From Paenibacillus woosongensis (GTDB lineage Bacteria > Bacillota > Bacilli > Paenibacillales > Paenibacillaceae), in the NCBI RefSeq assembly GCF_009725165.1, contig NZ_WNZW01000003.1, positions 62,001-126,000 of the forward strand: 64,000 nucleotides of DNA, read 5' to 3'. The notes beneath the pieces were generated by a model that searched no databases, had not been told where the DNA came from, and worked only from the letters and a program-made list of their open reading frames with translations. A program made the translations under genes and the position numbers. Positions 27,272-35,601 of the stretch are shown here, piece after piece; the stretch's first letter is position 1; every line of letters begins with the position of its first letter.

Positions 27272-29356
27272 ATGGACATGAATCAGTATTTATCCATGTT
27301 TATCGATGAGTCCAACGATCATTTGCAATCATTAAACGAAAATATGCTAGAACTGGAAAAAGCGCCGGATGATATCGGCATCGTACAAATTATCTTCCGC
27401 TCCGCGCATACCCTAAAAGGGATGGCTGCCACGATGGGGTTTGAGGACTTATCCTCGCTTACGCATCAAATGGAGAATGTCCTTGATCTGGTACGTAATG
27501 AAAAATTAAAAATGCAGGATTATATTTTTGACACTCTATTTAAGAGTCTCGATGCCCTGCAAATGATGGTTCAGGATATTATGCAAGGCGGCGATGGCAA
27601 AGCTGATGTTCAATCTATCGTAGCTTCGCTTCAAGCGATCGTACGCGGTGAGGTTCCTGGAGGAGCGGACAGCGCCGCCTCCTCGCAGGCAGCTCCTGCT
27701 GCCGAGACTTCCAGCACTGGCATTCAACTGGACGAGTTCCAATACTCTGTCCTAGAGCAATCGATTACAGAAGGCCACAAGGTGCTGTACATTGAGGTTG
27801 CGATCCGTGAAGACTGCCAATTAAAAGCCGCCCGTGCTTATTTAGTTTTCGACCTGCTTGAGCGCTATGGCGAAGTCGTTAAATCCCATCCTTCGGTACA
27901 AGAGATTGAGCAGGAGAGGTTTGAACGCAGCTTTTCTCTATATTACATAACACAGAAAGATGCAGCTGAGCTGCAGAGCATGATTGTCAATCTTTCAGAA
28001 ATTGATTCGGCGCAAGTAATGCCGCTTGATCATGAAACGCTGAACCAGCTCTCCTCAGGGGTTCAGGAAGCGGCAGCGGCTGGAACTCCAGAAGCACCGG
28101 CTGCCGCAGCCGCAGCGGCACCGTCCGATGCGAAGCCGGAGGCCCCGCAAACGGCTGCCAAGGCGGAGGCAAAAGCAGGTGCCCGAGCAAACGGCGGAGC
28201 AGCTCCTTCCCGTACAATCCGCGTTGATATCGAGCGTCTGGATGTGCTCATGAACTTGCTCAGCGAATTGCTGATCGACCGCTCCCGGCTGGAGCAGCTG
28301 GCTCATGAAATCAAACGTTCCGATTTGACCGAAACAGTGGAGCATATGAGCCGCGTGGGCAGCGATCTCCAGAATATTGTCCTTAAGCTGCGCATGGTTC
28401 CGATCGACACGGTATTCAGCCGTTTTCCGCGAATGGTTCGAGATGTGGCCAAATCGCTGGATAAGAAAATCGACCTGGTGATTGTTGGGGCCGAAACTGA
28501 GCTGGATCGTACAGTCATCGACGAAATCGGGGATCCTCTCGTACACTTGCTGAGAAACGCAGTGGATCATGGTATCGAGCCGACTGCACAGCGGATCGCG
28601 GCAGGCAAGCCGGAGACGGGAACCGTTCAGCTTCGTGCATTCCATAGCGGAAACCATGTGTTTATCGAAATCGAGGATGACGGCGGCGGCATTGACCGTG
28701 ATAAAATTTTGAACAAAGCGCTGAAGAATGGAGTTGTTACACAGAGTGAGGCAGCAACGATGTCAGACGAACAGGTGTACATGCTGCTGTTCGCAGCAGG
28801 CTTCAGTACGGCTGACGTCATCTCGGACATTTCCGGACGCGGCGTAGGTCTTGATGTCGTACGCTCCAAGATTGAATCGTTAAGCGGCGTTGTGTCCGTG
28901 ACCTCGACACTGGGCAAAGGAACGAAATTCTCGGTTCAGCTGCCGCTTACGCTCTCTATTATTTCCGCGATGCTGATCAAGGTTGGGTCTGAGAAGTATG
29001 CGATACCCCTTTCATCGATTGTGGAGACGGGCATCATTCAACGCAACCAGATTCGCAGCGTTCATGGCTATACGATGGTGCCATACCGGGACGCTCATAT
29101 TCCTCTAATGTCTTTGGCCAATCTGTTCGAGGTTGCCGATTTCGATGAAAATGCGGAGGAGGAAACAGAAATCGTCGTCATCCGTAAGGGCGAACGCTTG
29201 GCGGCATTGACCATTGAGGACTTCATTGGCCAAAGCGAAATCGTCATTAAGAATTTGGGCAAATATTTGCCTCCGGTACAGGGTGTCGCCGGGGCGACGA
29301 TTCTAGGTGATGGACAAGTAGCTCTGATTGTAGACCCTAACGCATTCATTAAGTAA
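27272..29356 (+). CDS. cheA: Chemotaxis histidine kinase CheA
   Basis: Sensor kinase that phosphorylates CheY and CheB in receptor arrays. The 694-residue product shows the P1 domain with the phosphorylated His at residue 46 in FRSAHTLKGMA, a P2 domain at about 150-255, an Ala/Pro-rich linker at about 265-310, the P3 dimerisation helices beginning RVDIERLDVLMNLLSELL, the ATPase domain with LLRNAVDHGIE (N box), DDGGGID (G1), FAAGFSTAD and DISGRGVGLDVV, and a CheW-like P5 domain at the end. GAGGAGGTG precedes ATG 27272. Confidence 0.98.
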   Translation: MDMNQYLSMFIDESNDHLQSLNENMLELEKAPDDIGIVQIIFRSAHTLKGMAATMGFEDLSSLTHQMENVLDLVRNEKLKMQDYIFDTLFKSLDALQMMVQDIMQGGDGKADVQSIVASLQAIVRGEVPGGADSAASSQAAPAAETSSTGIQLDEFQYSVLEQSITEGHKVLYIEVAIREDCQLKAARAYLVFDLLERYGEVVKSHPSVQEIEQERFERSFSLYYITQKDAAELQSMIVNLSEIDSAQVMPLDHETLNQLSSGVQEAAAAGTPEAPAAAAAAAPSDAKPEAPQTAAKAEAKAGARANGGAAPSRTIRVDIERLDVLMNLLSELLIDRSRLEQLAHEIKRSDLTETVEHMSRVGSDLQNIVLKLRMVPIDTVFSRFPRMVRDVAKSLDKKIDLVIVGAETELDRTVIDEIGDPLVHLLRNAVDHGIEPTAQRIAAGKPETGTVQLRAFHSGNHVFIEIEDDGGGIDRDKILNKALKNGVVTQSEAATMSDEQVYMLLFAAGFSTADVISDISGRGVGLDVVRSKIESLSGVVSVTSTLGKGTKFSVQLPLTLSIISAMLIKVGSEKYAIPLSSIVETGIIQRNQIRSVHGYTMVPYRDAHIPLMSLANLFEVADFDENAEEETEIVVIRKGERLAALTIEDFIGQSEIVIKNLGKYLPPVQGVAGATILGDGQVALIVDPNAFIK

Positions 29357-29418
29357 AGGTTATACGCAAGGGAGGCAGGGCGGACGAGTCTTGCCATAAC
29401 CATAAAGGAGGATTTTCC

Positions 29419-29880
29419 ATGGGAGAGGAATTGAAAGTCATCGTATTTAAACTGGGTGAGGAAGAATACGGCATTGAGGTAGACAAAGTTCAGACGATCG
29501 AGCGCATGATGCCGATAACCCGCGTTCCGAAGACGTACTCGTTCGTAAAGGGAGTCATCAACTTACGCGGCGTCGTCATTCCTGTCATTGATTTGCGCGG
29601 GCGCTTCGGCCTACCGGAAACGGAGTACACGGATCAGACCCGAATTATTATTGTCGCGGTAAATGAGATGGAAGTTGGCTTTATCGTTGATTCGGCGAAC
29701 GATGTCATGGATCTGAACAGCGATGTGATCGACTCCCCGCCGGATGTGGTCGGAGGAATTAAGGCGAAGTATTTGCATGGCGTGGCCCGCATTTCCGAGG
29801 ATCGCCTCCTGGTTATGCTGAACTTGTCTGAGGTGCTGAACCGCTCTGAAATCATTCAATTGGAAAGTTTAGAGGATTAA
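29419..29880 (+). CDS. cheW: Chemotaxis coupling protein CheW
   Basis: Adaptor joining CheA to chemoreceptors. The 153-residue product is a single CheW domain with VFKLGEEEYGIEVDKVQTIE, RVPKTYSFVKGVINLRGVVIPVIDLR and the C-terminal GVARISEDRLLVMLNLSEVL. AAAGGAGGAT lies just before ATG 29419. cheC begins four bases after its stop. Confidence 0.97.
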   Translation: MGEELKVIVFKLGEEEYGIEVDKVQTIERMMPITRVPKTYSFVKGVINLRGVVIPVIDLRGRFGLPETEYTDQTRIIIVAVNEMEVGFIVDSANDVMDLNSDVIDSPPDVVGGIKAKYLHGVARISEDRLLVMLNLSEVLNRSEIIQLESLED

Positions 29881-29884
29881 ACTA

Positions 29885-30511
29885 GTGGATCTGTTCAAAG
29901 GTTTTGCAGATTTTAAAATGGATGTGTTAAAGGAAGTCGGCAACATAGGCGCTGGGAATGCCGCCACCGCCTTATCCAGACTTCTTAACAAGCCAATTGA
30001 CATGGCCGTGCCGAAAGTTCAAATGCTGCCTTTTGAGGCGGTGGCCGATAAGGTTGGAGGAGCGGAGTGCATTGTTCTAGCCATCTTTTTGCGAGTGGAA
30101 GGCGATGCTCCCGGAAATCTGTTTTTTATCCTCAGTCCGGAAGGGGCGAAGAAGCTGCTTCATCGTCTTGCGGGAATTCATGTGGAGAGCGAGGAGGAAT
30201 TCTCCGAGATGGAATGGTCGGCTCTTTCGGAAATTGGTAATATTTTGGCCGGCTCCTATCTGTCTTCGCTCGCCGATTTCACCTCGCTGGCCATGACGCC
30301 GACCGTTCCCGCGCTGGCAATGGATATGGCTGGAGCAATATTGAGTTACGGGCTGCTGCAGTTCGGCGAAATGGGTGATTCCGCGCTGCTAATTGATACG
30401 ACATTCATCGAGGACCAGCAAGAAGTGGAGGGACAATTTTTCCTTATCCCGGATCCTGAATCTTTCGATAAAATATTTACCGCCTTAGGAGTACCGATGA
30501 ATGATGATTGA
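29885..30511 (+). CDS. cheC: CheY-P phosphatase CheC
   Basis: Adaptation protein that dephosphorylates CheY-P, stimulated by CheD. The 208-residue product carries both phosphatase motifs of form D/S-x3-E-x2-N: DVLKEVGN near residue 14 and SALSEIGN near residue 113, each followed by conserved NAATALSRLL-like or LAGSYLSSLADFT sequence. The start is GTG at 29885, with only a weak site in the end of cheW (translational coupling likely). It overlaps cheD. Confidence 0.95.
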   Translation: MDLFKGFADFKMDVLKEVGNIGAGNAATALSRLLNKPIDMAVPKVQMLPFEAVADKVGGAECIVLAIFLRVEGDAPGNLFFILSPEGAKKLLHRLAGIHVESEEEFSEMEWSALSEIGNILAGSYLSSLADFTSLAMTPTVPALAMDMAGAILSYGLLQFGEMGDSALLIDTTFIEDQQEVEGQFFLIPDPESFDKIFTALGVPMNDD

Positions 30512-31001
30512 GGAACAGCGAATCGTGAAGGTCGGGATGGCAGATCTCAATATTATCCAGCAAACAGGGCTTATTCGGACGACTGGGCTTGGCTCTTGTG
30601 TAGGACTTACTTTGTATGATCCGGTAGCCAAAATGGCCGGCCTTGCCCATGTCATGCTTCCGACATCCACCATCGCCCGCGAGGGCGCGCTCAATATTGC
30701 CAAGTATGCGGATACTGCCGTACCGGCATTATTAGAACAATTGCTTTCGAGCGGAGCAGACAAAAAACGTATTGTGGCCAAAATGGCAGGCGGATCTCAA
30801 ATGTTCACCTTTGCAGGAACGGGAGACTCGCTGCGGATTGGCCCGAGAAATGTAGAATCATGCAAAGAGAAACTGTCGGAGCTGGGCATCCCGCTGTTAG
30901 CTGAGGACACGGGGGGCAATTACGGAAGAACGATCGAACTTGATTGCGAAACGGGTATATTATTTATACGCAGTGTACAAAAGGGTATAAAGGAATTGTA
31001 G
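30501..31001 (+). CDS. cheD: Chemoreceptor glutamine deamidase CheD
   Basis: Deamidates receptor glutamines and regulates CheC. The 166-residue product has the catalytic block TTGLGSCVGLTLYD with Cys33, His50 in GLAHVMLP, and Thr27, which line up with the Cys-His-Thr triad known for T. maritima CheD. ATG 30501 and ATG 30504 are both possible; each overlaps the cheC end, indicating coupling. Confidence 0.96.
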   Translation: MMIEEQRIVKVGMADLNIIQQTGLIRTTGLGSCVGLTLYDPVAKMAGLAHVMLPTSTIAREGALNIAKYADTAVPALLEQLLSSGADKKRIVAKMAGGSQMFTFAGTGDSLRIGPRNVESCKEKLSELGIPLLAEDTGGNYGRTIELDCETGILFIRSVQKGIKEL

Positions 31002-31003
31002 CC

Positions 31004-31426
31004 ATGGCAGGAAAACTAAAATATTACATGTTGTTTGGACTCTTTGGATTTCTGATTACATTTGCAGTCGCATCTAGCAGCAATTTGTTTTCGACAAGCC
31101 TCATTCGGGGACTCATCGCATTCGTAGTTTGGTTTGGACTATCGTATGCGGCCAATTGGATGATCGGTTTCATGAAAGAGATGTCTCCTGTCTCAACGAA
31201 CGAGGATCTTATCACGCCTCATGATGACGAGGGTAAGGGCGGACAGCTTGACTTGACGACACCGGATGAAACGGATGAATTGAACGAATTGCTAAAGCAG
31301 CCACCGGGAAGTCAGACAGGAAATAACGATTTTACACCGTTAAACCCGCCAAGACTGGTTAAGACACCTGATGACAAAGATCCTGAAGAGCTGGCTAAAG
31401 TTGTTCGTCACCTGACAGAAAACTAA
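31004..31426 (+). CDS. Two-helix membrane protein of unknown function between cheD and sigD
   Basis: The 140-residue product is not recognised. It has two membrane helices (about residues 6-25 and 33-57) joined by a short turn, then a hydrophilic Asp/Glu/Pro/Thr-rich cytoplasmic-type tail ending DPEELAKVVRHLTEN. ATG at 31004 is chosen (AAAGGA upstream, two bases after the cheD stop); an in-frame start inside cheD is rejected. B. subtilis has no gene here (cheD is followed directly by sigD), so it is an accessory gene of this lineage. Position suggests a link to motility or to SigD control, but nothing in the sequence proves it. Confidence 0.8.
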   Translation: MAGKLKYYMLFGLFGFLITFAVASSSNLFSTSLIRGLIAFVVWFGLSYAANWMIGFMKEMSPVSTNEDLITPHDDEGKGGQLDLTTPDETDELNELLKQPPGSQTGNNDFTPLNPPRLVKTPDDKDPEELAKVVRHLTEN

Positions 31427-31441
31427 GGAGGGTGAAGGCAA

Positions 31442-32230
31442 TTGGACGAGCGGAAGACATCCACTTTGAACTACGCCGATGTGTGGGAGCGATGGAAGGA
31501 ACAAGGAGATATTGAGGCCAAAAAGGAGCTTATCGAGAAGCATTTGCACATTGTCGATTATGTTTCGGGACGTCTGGCTGTTGGCCTTCCCAAAAATGTC
31601 TCTAAAGACGACTTATCCAGTAACGGCGTAATGGGTTTGATAGACGCTGTTGAGAAATTCGATTATAAAAGAGGTTTGCAATTTGAGACCTATGCTTCAT
31701 GGAGGGTTAGAGGGGCAATTTTGGACGGTCTAAGGCAAGGGGATTGGGTGCCTCGATCCGTTCGGGAAAAAGCCAAGAAAATTGAAGAAGGATACCAGCA
31801 CCTGGAGCAGCAGTATCTTCGTTCCGTGACAGATTTAGAGATGAGTGAATATTTGAATGTCAGTGAAAGGGAATTTCAAAATATGCTGCAGGAAGTTGCC
31901 GTAATGACACTATGCTCATTGGAAGATCCGATTCGAGAGGAAGAGTCCGAGACGCGGCTCACCTTGTTGATTGACGAGAAGGCCAAGAACCCTGATTATA
32001 AAGTAAGGGAATTTTTCCTGAAGGATTCTTTAGCTAAAGGAATCGAAAAGCTGACGGAGAAGGAACGTACCGTTGTTTCCCTACTATATTATGAAGATTT
32101 ATCCTTGAGTGAAATTGCGGAGGTGATGTCGCTTTCCCCGTCACGTATTTCTCAACTCCATTCCAAGGCGATCCTTAGGCTCCGCGGAAGCTTGGAGAAG
32201 CAGAAAGACTTGTTGATGCTGGAAGATTGA
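31442..32230 (+). CDS. sigD: Flagellar sigma factor SigD (FliA family, sigma-28)
   Basis: Directs RNA polymerase to late flagellar and chemotaxis genes; held in check by FlgM in the family. The 262-residue product shows region 2 with VDYVSGRLAVGLP, DDLSSNGVMGLIDAVEKFDYKRG and FETYASWRVRGAILDGLR, region 3 with SVREKAKKIEEGYQ, and region 4 with LTEKERTVVSLLYYEDLSLSEIAEVMSLSPSRISQLHSKA. The start is TTG at 31442 with AAGGAGGGTG upstream. Its location late in the operon follows the Bacillus arrangement. Confidence 0.97.
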   Translation: MDERKTSTLNYADVWERWKEQGDIEAKKELIEKHLHIVDYVSGRLAVGLPKNVSKDDLSSNGVMGLIDAVEKFDYKRGLQFETYASWRVRGAILDGLRQGDWVPRSVREKAKKIEEGYQHLEQQYLRSVTDLEMSEYLNVSEREFQNMLQEVAVMTLCSLEDPIREEESETRLTLLIDEKAKNPDYKVREFFLKDSLAKGIEKLTEKERTVVSLLYYEDLSLSEIAEVMSLSPSRISQLHSKAILRLRGSLEKQKDLLMLED

Positions 32231-32277
32231 TGAACAATTGGCTTATTTGAATTAATGAATGGAAGGAGGAACGACTT

Positions 32278-33690
32278 ATGGATTACATGAATGATCTTGG
32301 CCAAATATTGAGCGTGACAACGAATGACGACAAAACGGTTGCATACCTGCAGTTTTTGAAGAAAGATGAAGAGTTCACCTGCACTCCGGAGGTTTTACAG
32401 CATTTTTTGCGCGGCGAAGGCATCAAATTCGGAATACAAGAAGATATTGTTACCCGATTTGCTATGAATGCGAAGGAATATTTTTTTAGCAAGACGCCGA
32501 TTGCCATTGGGATCGAGCCAGTACAAGGGCAGGACGGATCGATCCGTTATGCCGTGCCGATGGATGGTGAGGATCAGCTCCATCGACCGGCGGAAAGCGA
32601 TGACGGTACCGTGGATTTCAAGGATGTAACTCGTCTGAACAACGTTCGGAAGGGACAGCTCATCGCTGAGCTGGTTCCGCCTGTACCCGGCCATCCCGGA
32701 ACGGCAGTCACCGGAGAGTCGATTCCCTGCAAAGAAGGAAAGGCAGCACGCTTTAAGGTGGGCAAGAACGTTGTTCTTAATCCGGAACAAACGGCGATGT
32801 ATGCGGCCATCGACGGTTTGGTCACCCAGACCGAAAAAGGCAAGCTGAATGTATTTCCGGTTTACGAGGTCAATGGCGATGTGGATTACAGCATCGGGAA
32901 TATCGATTTCGTAGGCACCGTTGTCATACGCGGCAACGTTCTGACCGGATTTCGGGTATGTGCCTCCGGGGATATTCGCGTCATTGGCGGAGTAGAGGGC
33001 GCAGAATTGATCGCAGAAGGATCTATTGAAATTACGGGCGGCATAATTGGTTATAACAAGGGGCTTGTTAAAGCAGGGCAGCAAGTAAAAAGTTCCTTTA
33101 TCCAGGACGGCAATGTGAGCGCTGGCGAAGACATCGTTGTAACCCAGAGCATTATGCACTCTAATGTTCGTGCCGGCAGGGATGTGATCTGCAGCGGCAC
33201 CAAAGGTCTAATCGTCGGAGGCAACATTCAAGCCGGAGAACGGGTTATGGCGAGAGTTATCGGCAATCCGATGTCTACGGCCACGTCAATCGAGGTGGGC
33301 GTTCTTCCGGAGCTGCGCAATGAGCTGCTGGAATTGCGCCAGCAGTTGAAGGATCAAATGGCGAATGTCGACAAGACCGAGAAAGCGCTTACCCTTCTGG
33401 ATCAATTAGCTTCTATGGGCAAGCTCACGCCGGATAAGGTGGCGATGAGATCCAAGCTTAACTTGACTAAGAAATCGAGCATGCAGGAGCTTGAGGAGAT
33501 CAGGGAGCGCATGCTGCATATCGAGAAGGCCTTGGAGGAAACTGGGAACGCGCGTGTGGATGTTCTGAAGATGATCTATGGCGGCTCCAAAATTGTCATA
33601 GGCAGATACACCAAATATATTAAAGAACCGATATCCAGAATGTCTTTCTATTATACTGAGGGAGACATCGCTATGTCTGCTTACGTCTAA
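32278..33690 (+). CDS. FapA-type (DUF342) protein
   Basis: The 470-residue product resembles DUF342 proteins, named FapA (flagellar assembly protein A). It has an N-terminal region of about 170 residues with GQLIAELVPPVPGHPGTAVTGE, then a beta-helix-like core rich in short Gly/Ile/Val repeats (IGNIDFVGTVVIRGNV, VCASGDIRVIGGVEGAELI, AEGSIEITGGIIG) at about 190-340, and a C-terminal coiled coil with ELRQQLKDQMANVDKTEKAL. GAAGGAGGAACG precedes ATG 32278. FapA proteins in other bacteria act in flagellar polarity or assembly; B. subtilis has no copy between sigD and rpsB, so the role here is inferred from family and place. Confidence 0.88.
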   Translation: MDYMNDLGQILSVTTNDDKTVAYLQFLKKDEEFTCTPEVLQHFLRGEGIKFGIQEDIVTRFAMNAKEYFFSKTPIAIGIEPVQGQDGSIRYAVPMDGEDQLHRPAESDDGTVDFKDVTRLNNVRKGQLIAELVPPVPGHPGTAVTGESIPCKEGKAARFKVGKNVVLNPEQTAMYAAIDGLVTQTEKGKLNVFPVYEVNGDVDYSIGNIDFVGTVVIRGNVLTGFRVCASGDIRVIGGVEGAELIAEGSIEITGGIIGYNKGLVKAGQQVKSSFIQDGNVSAGEDIVVTQSIMHSNVRAGRDVICSGTKGLIVGGNIQAGERVMARVIGNPMSTATSIEVGVLPELRNELLELRQQLKDQMANVDKTEKALTLLDQLASMGKLTPDKVAMRSKLNLTKKSSMQELEEIRERMLHIEKALEETGNARVDVLKMIYGGSKIVIGRYTKYIKEPISRMSFYYTEGDIAMSAYV

Positions 33691-33728
33691 TCCATGCAAT
33701 TGTCCTAAAACGGCGCGAGGTGATTGTC

Positions 33729-34049
33729 ATGAATATGAAATCCGTGGAAATGCAAATCGCTCTTCCCCGTACTAACGAAGCAGGGCGCATCCAGCAGGAC
33801 CAGCAGCAAAGACCGCTTATCGACCAGACTATACTTGCCGGTCAGAACATGAAGGCGAGCGAGCTTGAGCGCGGGAAGAGCCAGGCTATGGAGCAAAGCG
33901 CGCGCAACAAGACGGTAAAGCGGGAAGAAGATACCGCTTCAGGCCAGGACAAGGAACAACGGGATGCCGAAGAGCAGCAGGAGGAGCGGGACAAGGAAAA
34001 GGCCGCAAAGCATCCTTTTAAAGGCCGGCACATCGATCTGTCGCTCTAA
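33729..34049 (+). CDS. Small, highly charged protein of unknown function
   Basis: The 106-residue product is not recognised. It is strongly hydrophilic (Gln, Lys, Glu, Arg, Asp), with no membrane helix or signal. The middle and C-terminal parts are almost all charged (for example DKEQRDAEEQQEERDKEKAA), and it ends KGRHIDLSL. A start at ATG 33729 with CGAGGTGAT upstream is preferred; GTG at 33720 is an alternative. Low complexity raises the chance of a spurious call, but the ribosome binding site, the single-gene spacing and the lack of another ORF support it. Confidence 0.65.
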   Translation: MNMKSVEMQIALPRTNEAGRIQQDQQQRPLIDQTILAGQNMKASELERGKSQAMEQSARNKTVKREEDTASGQDKEQRDAEEQQEERDKEKAAKHPFKGRHIDLSL

Positions 34050-34098
34050 ACTGTTAGACGACTAGATCATTACACACAGCAAAAAGGTGAGGATAACA

Positions 34099-34749
34099 TT
34101 GTCATTTGGTGAACCTTGGTTTTATATTGTGATACTTGGGGTTGCTTCTATATTATATGCATTCATTCTACCCGGGCGGAAAGCGGCTGGAGCGAGCGAA
34201 GCCGCCAGTGATGTGGAAGCCACCCTTGAGCAGTATATGGCGGACATTGAGAAAGAAAATGAGGAACTGATCGATTTGGTCGCAGGGATGAAGCAAGAGC
34301 TAACCTCCAAGCAAATGTCGCAACAGGAATCGATTGCAGAGCTGCGCCAGCGTCTTCTTGAGGCGGAGCAATTGAATCGGCAGCTGGAATCCCGGATGGG
34401 AGCTTTGGAAAATTTAGCGTCTTTTACCGGATTACCGGCAGCTGGGCCTTCAGCAACTCCCTCGATCAGCAACTCATCTACTCAAGTGACAGTGTCTCAT
34501 TTAGACAATGCAAGCCTTTCTACAGCCGAACCTGAAGCGGCTGACAGCTTGGGAGCGCCGGTTCCTGAAGCTGTGGGCGAGCCAGAATCAGAAATGCCGG
34601 GAGCGGAGAATTCTCTGCGGAGCAGATATCCGGAGCTGTTTGATTTGTACGAAAAAGGCAAATCCATCGATATGATCGCCAAATCTATCGGTATCCAGCG
34701 CGGCGAGGTCCAGCTTATTTTGCAATTGGCTAACAGGGAGGACGCTTAA
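34099..34749 (+). CDS. Membrane-anchored coiled-coil protein with C-terminal HTH-like segment (SwrB-like)
   Basis: The 216-residue product has one N-terminal membrane helix (about 6-22), a Glu/Gln/Leu coiled coil at about 45-110, a Ser/Pro/Ala/Glu linker, and a C-terminal segment with YPELFDLYEKGKSIDMIAKS then IGIQRGEVQLILQLA that looks like a helix-turn-helix. This layout and the position between sigD and rpsB match SwrB (YlxL) of B. subtilis, which activates flagellar export gate assembly, but sequence identity is low and I leave the symbol blank. The start is TTG at 34099 with AAAGGTGAGG eight bases upstream. Its stop overlaps the next start (TAATG). Confidence 0.75.
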   Translation: MSFGEPWFYIVILGVASILYAFILPGRKAAGASEAASDVEATLEQYMADIEKENEELIDLVAGMKQELTSKQMSQQESIAELRQRLLEAEQLNRQLESRMGALENLASFTGLPAAGPSATPSISNSSTQVTVSHLDNASLSTAEPEAADSLGAPVPEAVGEPESEMPGAENSLRSRYPELFDLYEKGKSIDMIAKSIGIQRGEVQLILQLANREDA

Positions 34750-35402
34750 TGTTTAGAAATCGCAACTTCATGTTAGGACTTGGGATTGGCCTTATCGCCG
34801 GCGCTTTTTTATTGCAATTGATGAATATTGGACAAGGGCAGCAGAATAAACCCGTTACGGTCGAGCAAATTCAGCAAGCTGCAGAGAAGCTTCGACTGAA
34901 GGTTGTGAGCGAGGATGAGCGTCTGCTGACAGAAGAAGAGTGGAAGGCCGAAATGGAGAAAAAGGCTGAGGAAGAGGCGGCTGCGGAAGAGCCGGTTCAA
35001 CCGAAGCAGCCTGACACTCCAGCCAAGCCTGCGGTGCCGCAGGAGCCGCATTCGGACGGCGGAGGCGCTTCTGGCGGATCGGCAACCAGCAAATCCGAAA
35101 CTGCCGTCCCGGCGGCACCTGAGCTGCCAGATGCCAAGGCCCCGGCAACCGCTGAATCCGCTTCGGTCAATCAACCTGAACCTGTAACGGTAAAATACAA
35201 AATTGCTTATGGCGACAGCCTAACCGCGGTCGCCGACGGCTTGCAGAAGGCTGGGGTAATCTCCAGCAGCGAAGCATTTATCAAGGAAGCATCGAAGCGC
35301 GGCATAAATACAAAAATCAGAACCGGGACGTACTCGTTTCAAATTGGCGAGAAATACAGTTCGATCATTACAAAAATAACCGCTAAGCCATCTGCCAAAT
35401 AG
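34749..35402 (+). CDS. Membrane-anchored protein with MltG-type LysM-like domain, no catalytic domain
   Basis: The 217-residue product has an N-terminal membrane helix (about 8-26), a Glu/Lys coiled stretch with LTEEEWKAEMEKKAEEEA, a Pro/Ala/Ser/Glu-rich spacer at about 75-145, and a C-terminal domain of about 65 residues with YGDSLTAVADGLQKAGVISS and then NTKIRTGTYSFQIGEKYSSI. That domain resembles the LysM-like domain before the catalytic part of endolytic transglycosylase MltG. No lytic transglycosylase domain follows. It probably binds or senses peptidoglycan outside the membrane; this is inference. Translation is coupled to the preceding gene through TAATG. It is the last gene before the rpsB promoter. 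Confidence 0.75.
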   Translation: MFRNRNFMLGLGIGLIAGAFLLQLMNIGQGQQNKPVTVEQIQQAAEKLRLKVVSEDERLLTEEEWKAEMEKKAEEEAAAEEPVQPKQPDTPAKPAVPQEPHSDGGGASGGSATSKSETAVPAAPELPDAKAPATAESASVNQPEPVTVKYKIAYGDSLTAVADGLQKAGVISSSEAFIKEASKRGINTKIRTGTYSFQIGEKYSSIITKITAKPSAK

Positions 35403-35440
35403 GATGGTTTTCCTTGTTTTAAGGTATCAAAGAACTTCAG

Positions 35441-35469
35441 TTGCATCCACGTGCCGATTATGGTATATT
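35441..35469 (+). promoter_or_regulatory. Sigma-A promoter of rpsB
   Basis: TTGCAT, a 17-base spacer and TATATT, with TG one base before the -10 (extended -10). Transcription would begin near 35476, leaving a leader of about 125 bases before the rpsB start. Confidence 0.8.
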
Positions 35470-35475
35470 AATTGA

Positions 35476-35601
35476 CGGTGTTATAACGCACGCAGGTTGA
35501 TTTTACCAAGGGTGCTTGCCATGAATATGGGAGTCTTGGTTAAAGATGAAACTTGCGGAGGAAGCATCAAACAAAAACCAAATCTTAGGAGGTGCGTGGA
35601 G
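35476..35601 (+). promoter_or_regulatory. Structured mRNA leader of rpsB
   Basis: Two helices can be drawn by eye: ACCAAG (35505-35510) with CTTGGT (35535-35540), extended by TTT/AAA after one mismatch, and ACGCAC (35486-35491) with GTGCGT (35592-35597). The second would cover the bases between the Shine-Dalgarno AGGAGG and the rpsB ATG. This architecture fits feedback control by ribosomal protein S2, which is known in other bacteria, but I have not matched it to a catalogued leader. Confidence 0.5.

Noticed and set aside
35497-35601. 35-codon N-terminal extension of rpsB
   Set aside because: It lies in the mRNA leader, and ribosomal protein S2 begins at MAVISMKQ with a strong ribosome binding site.
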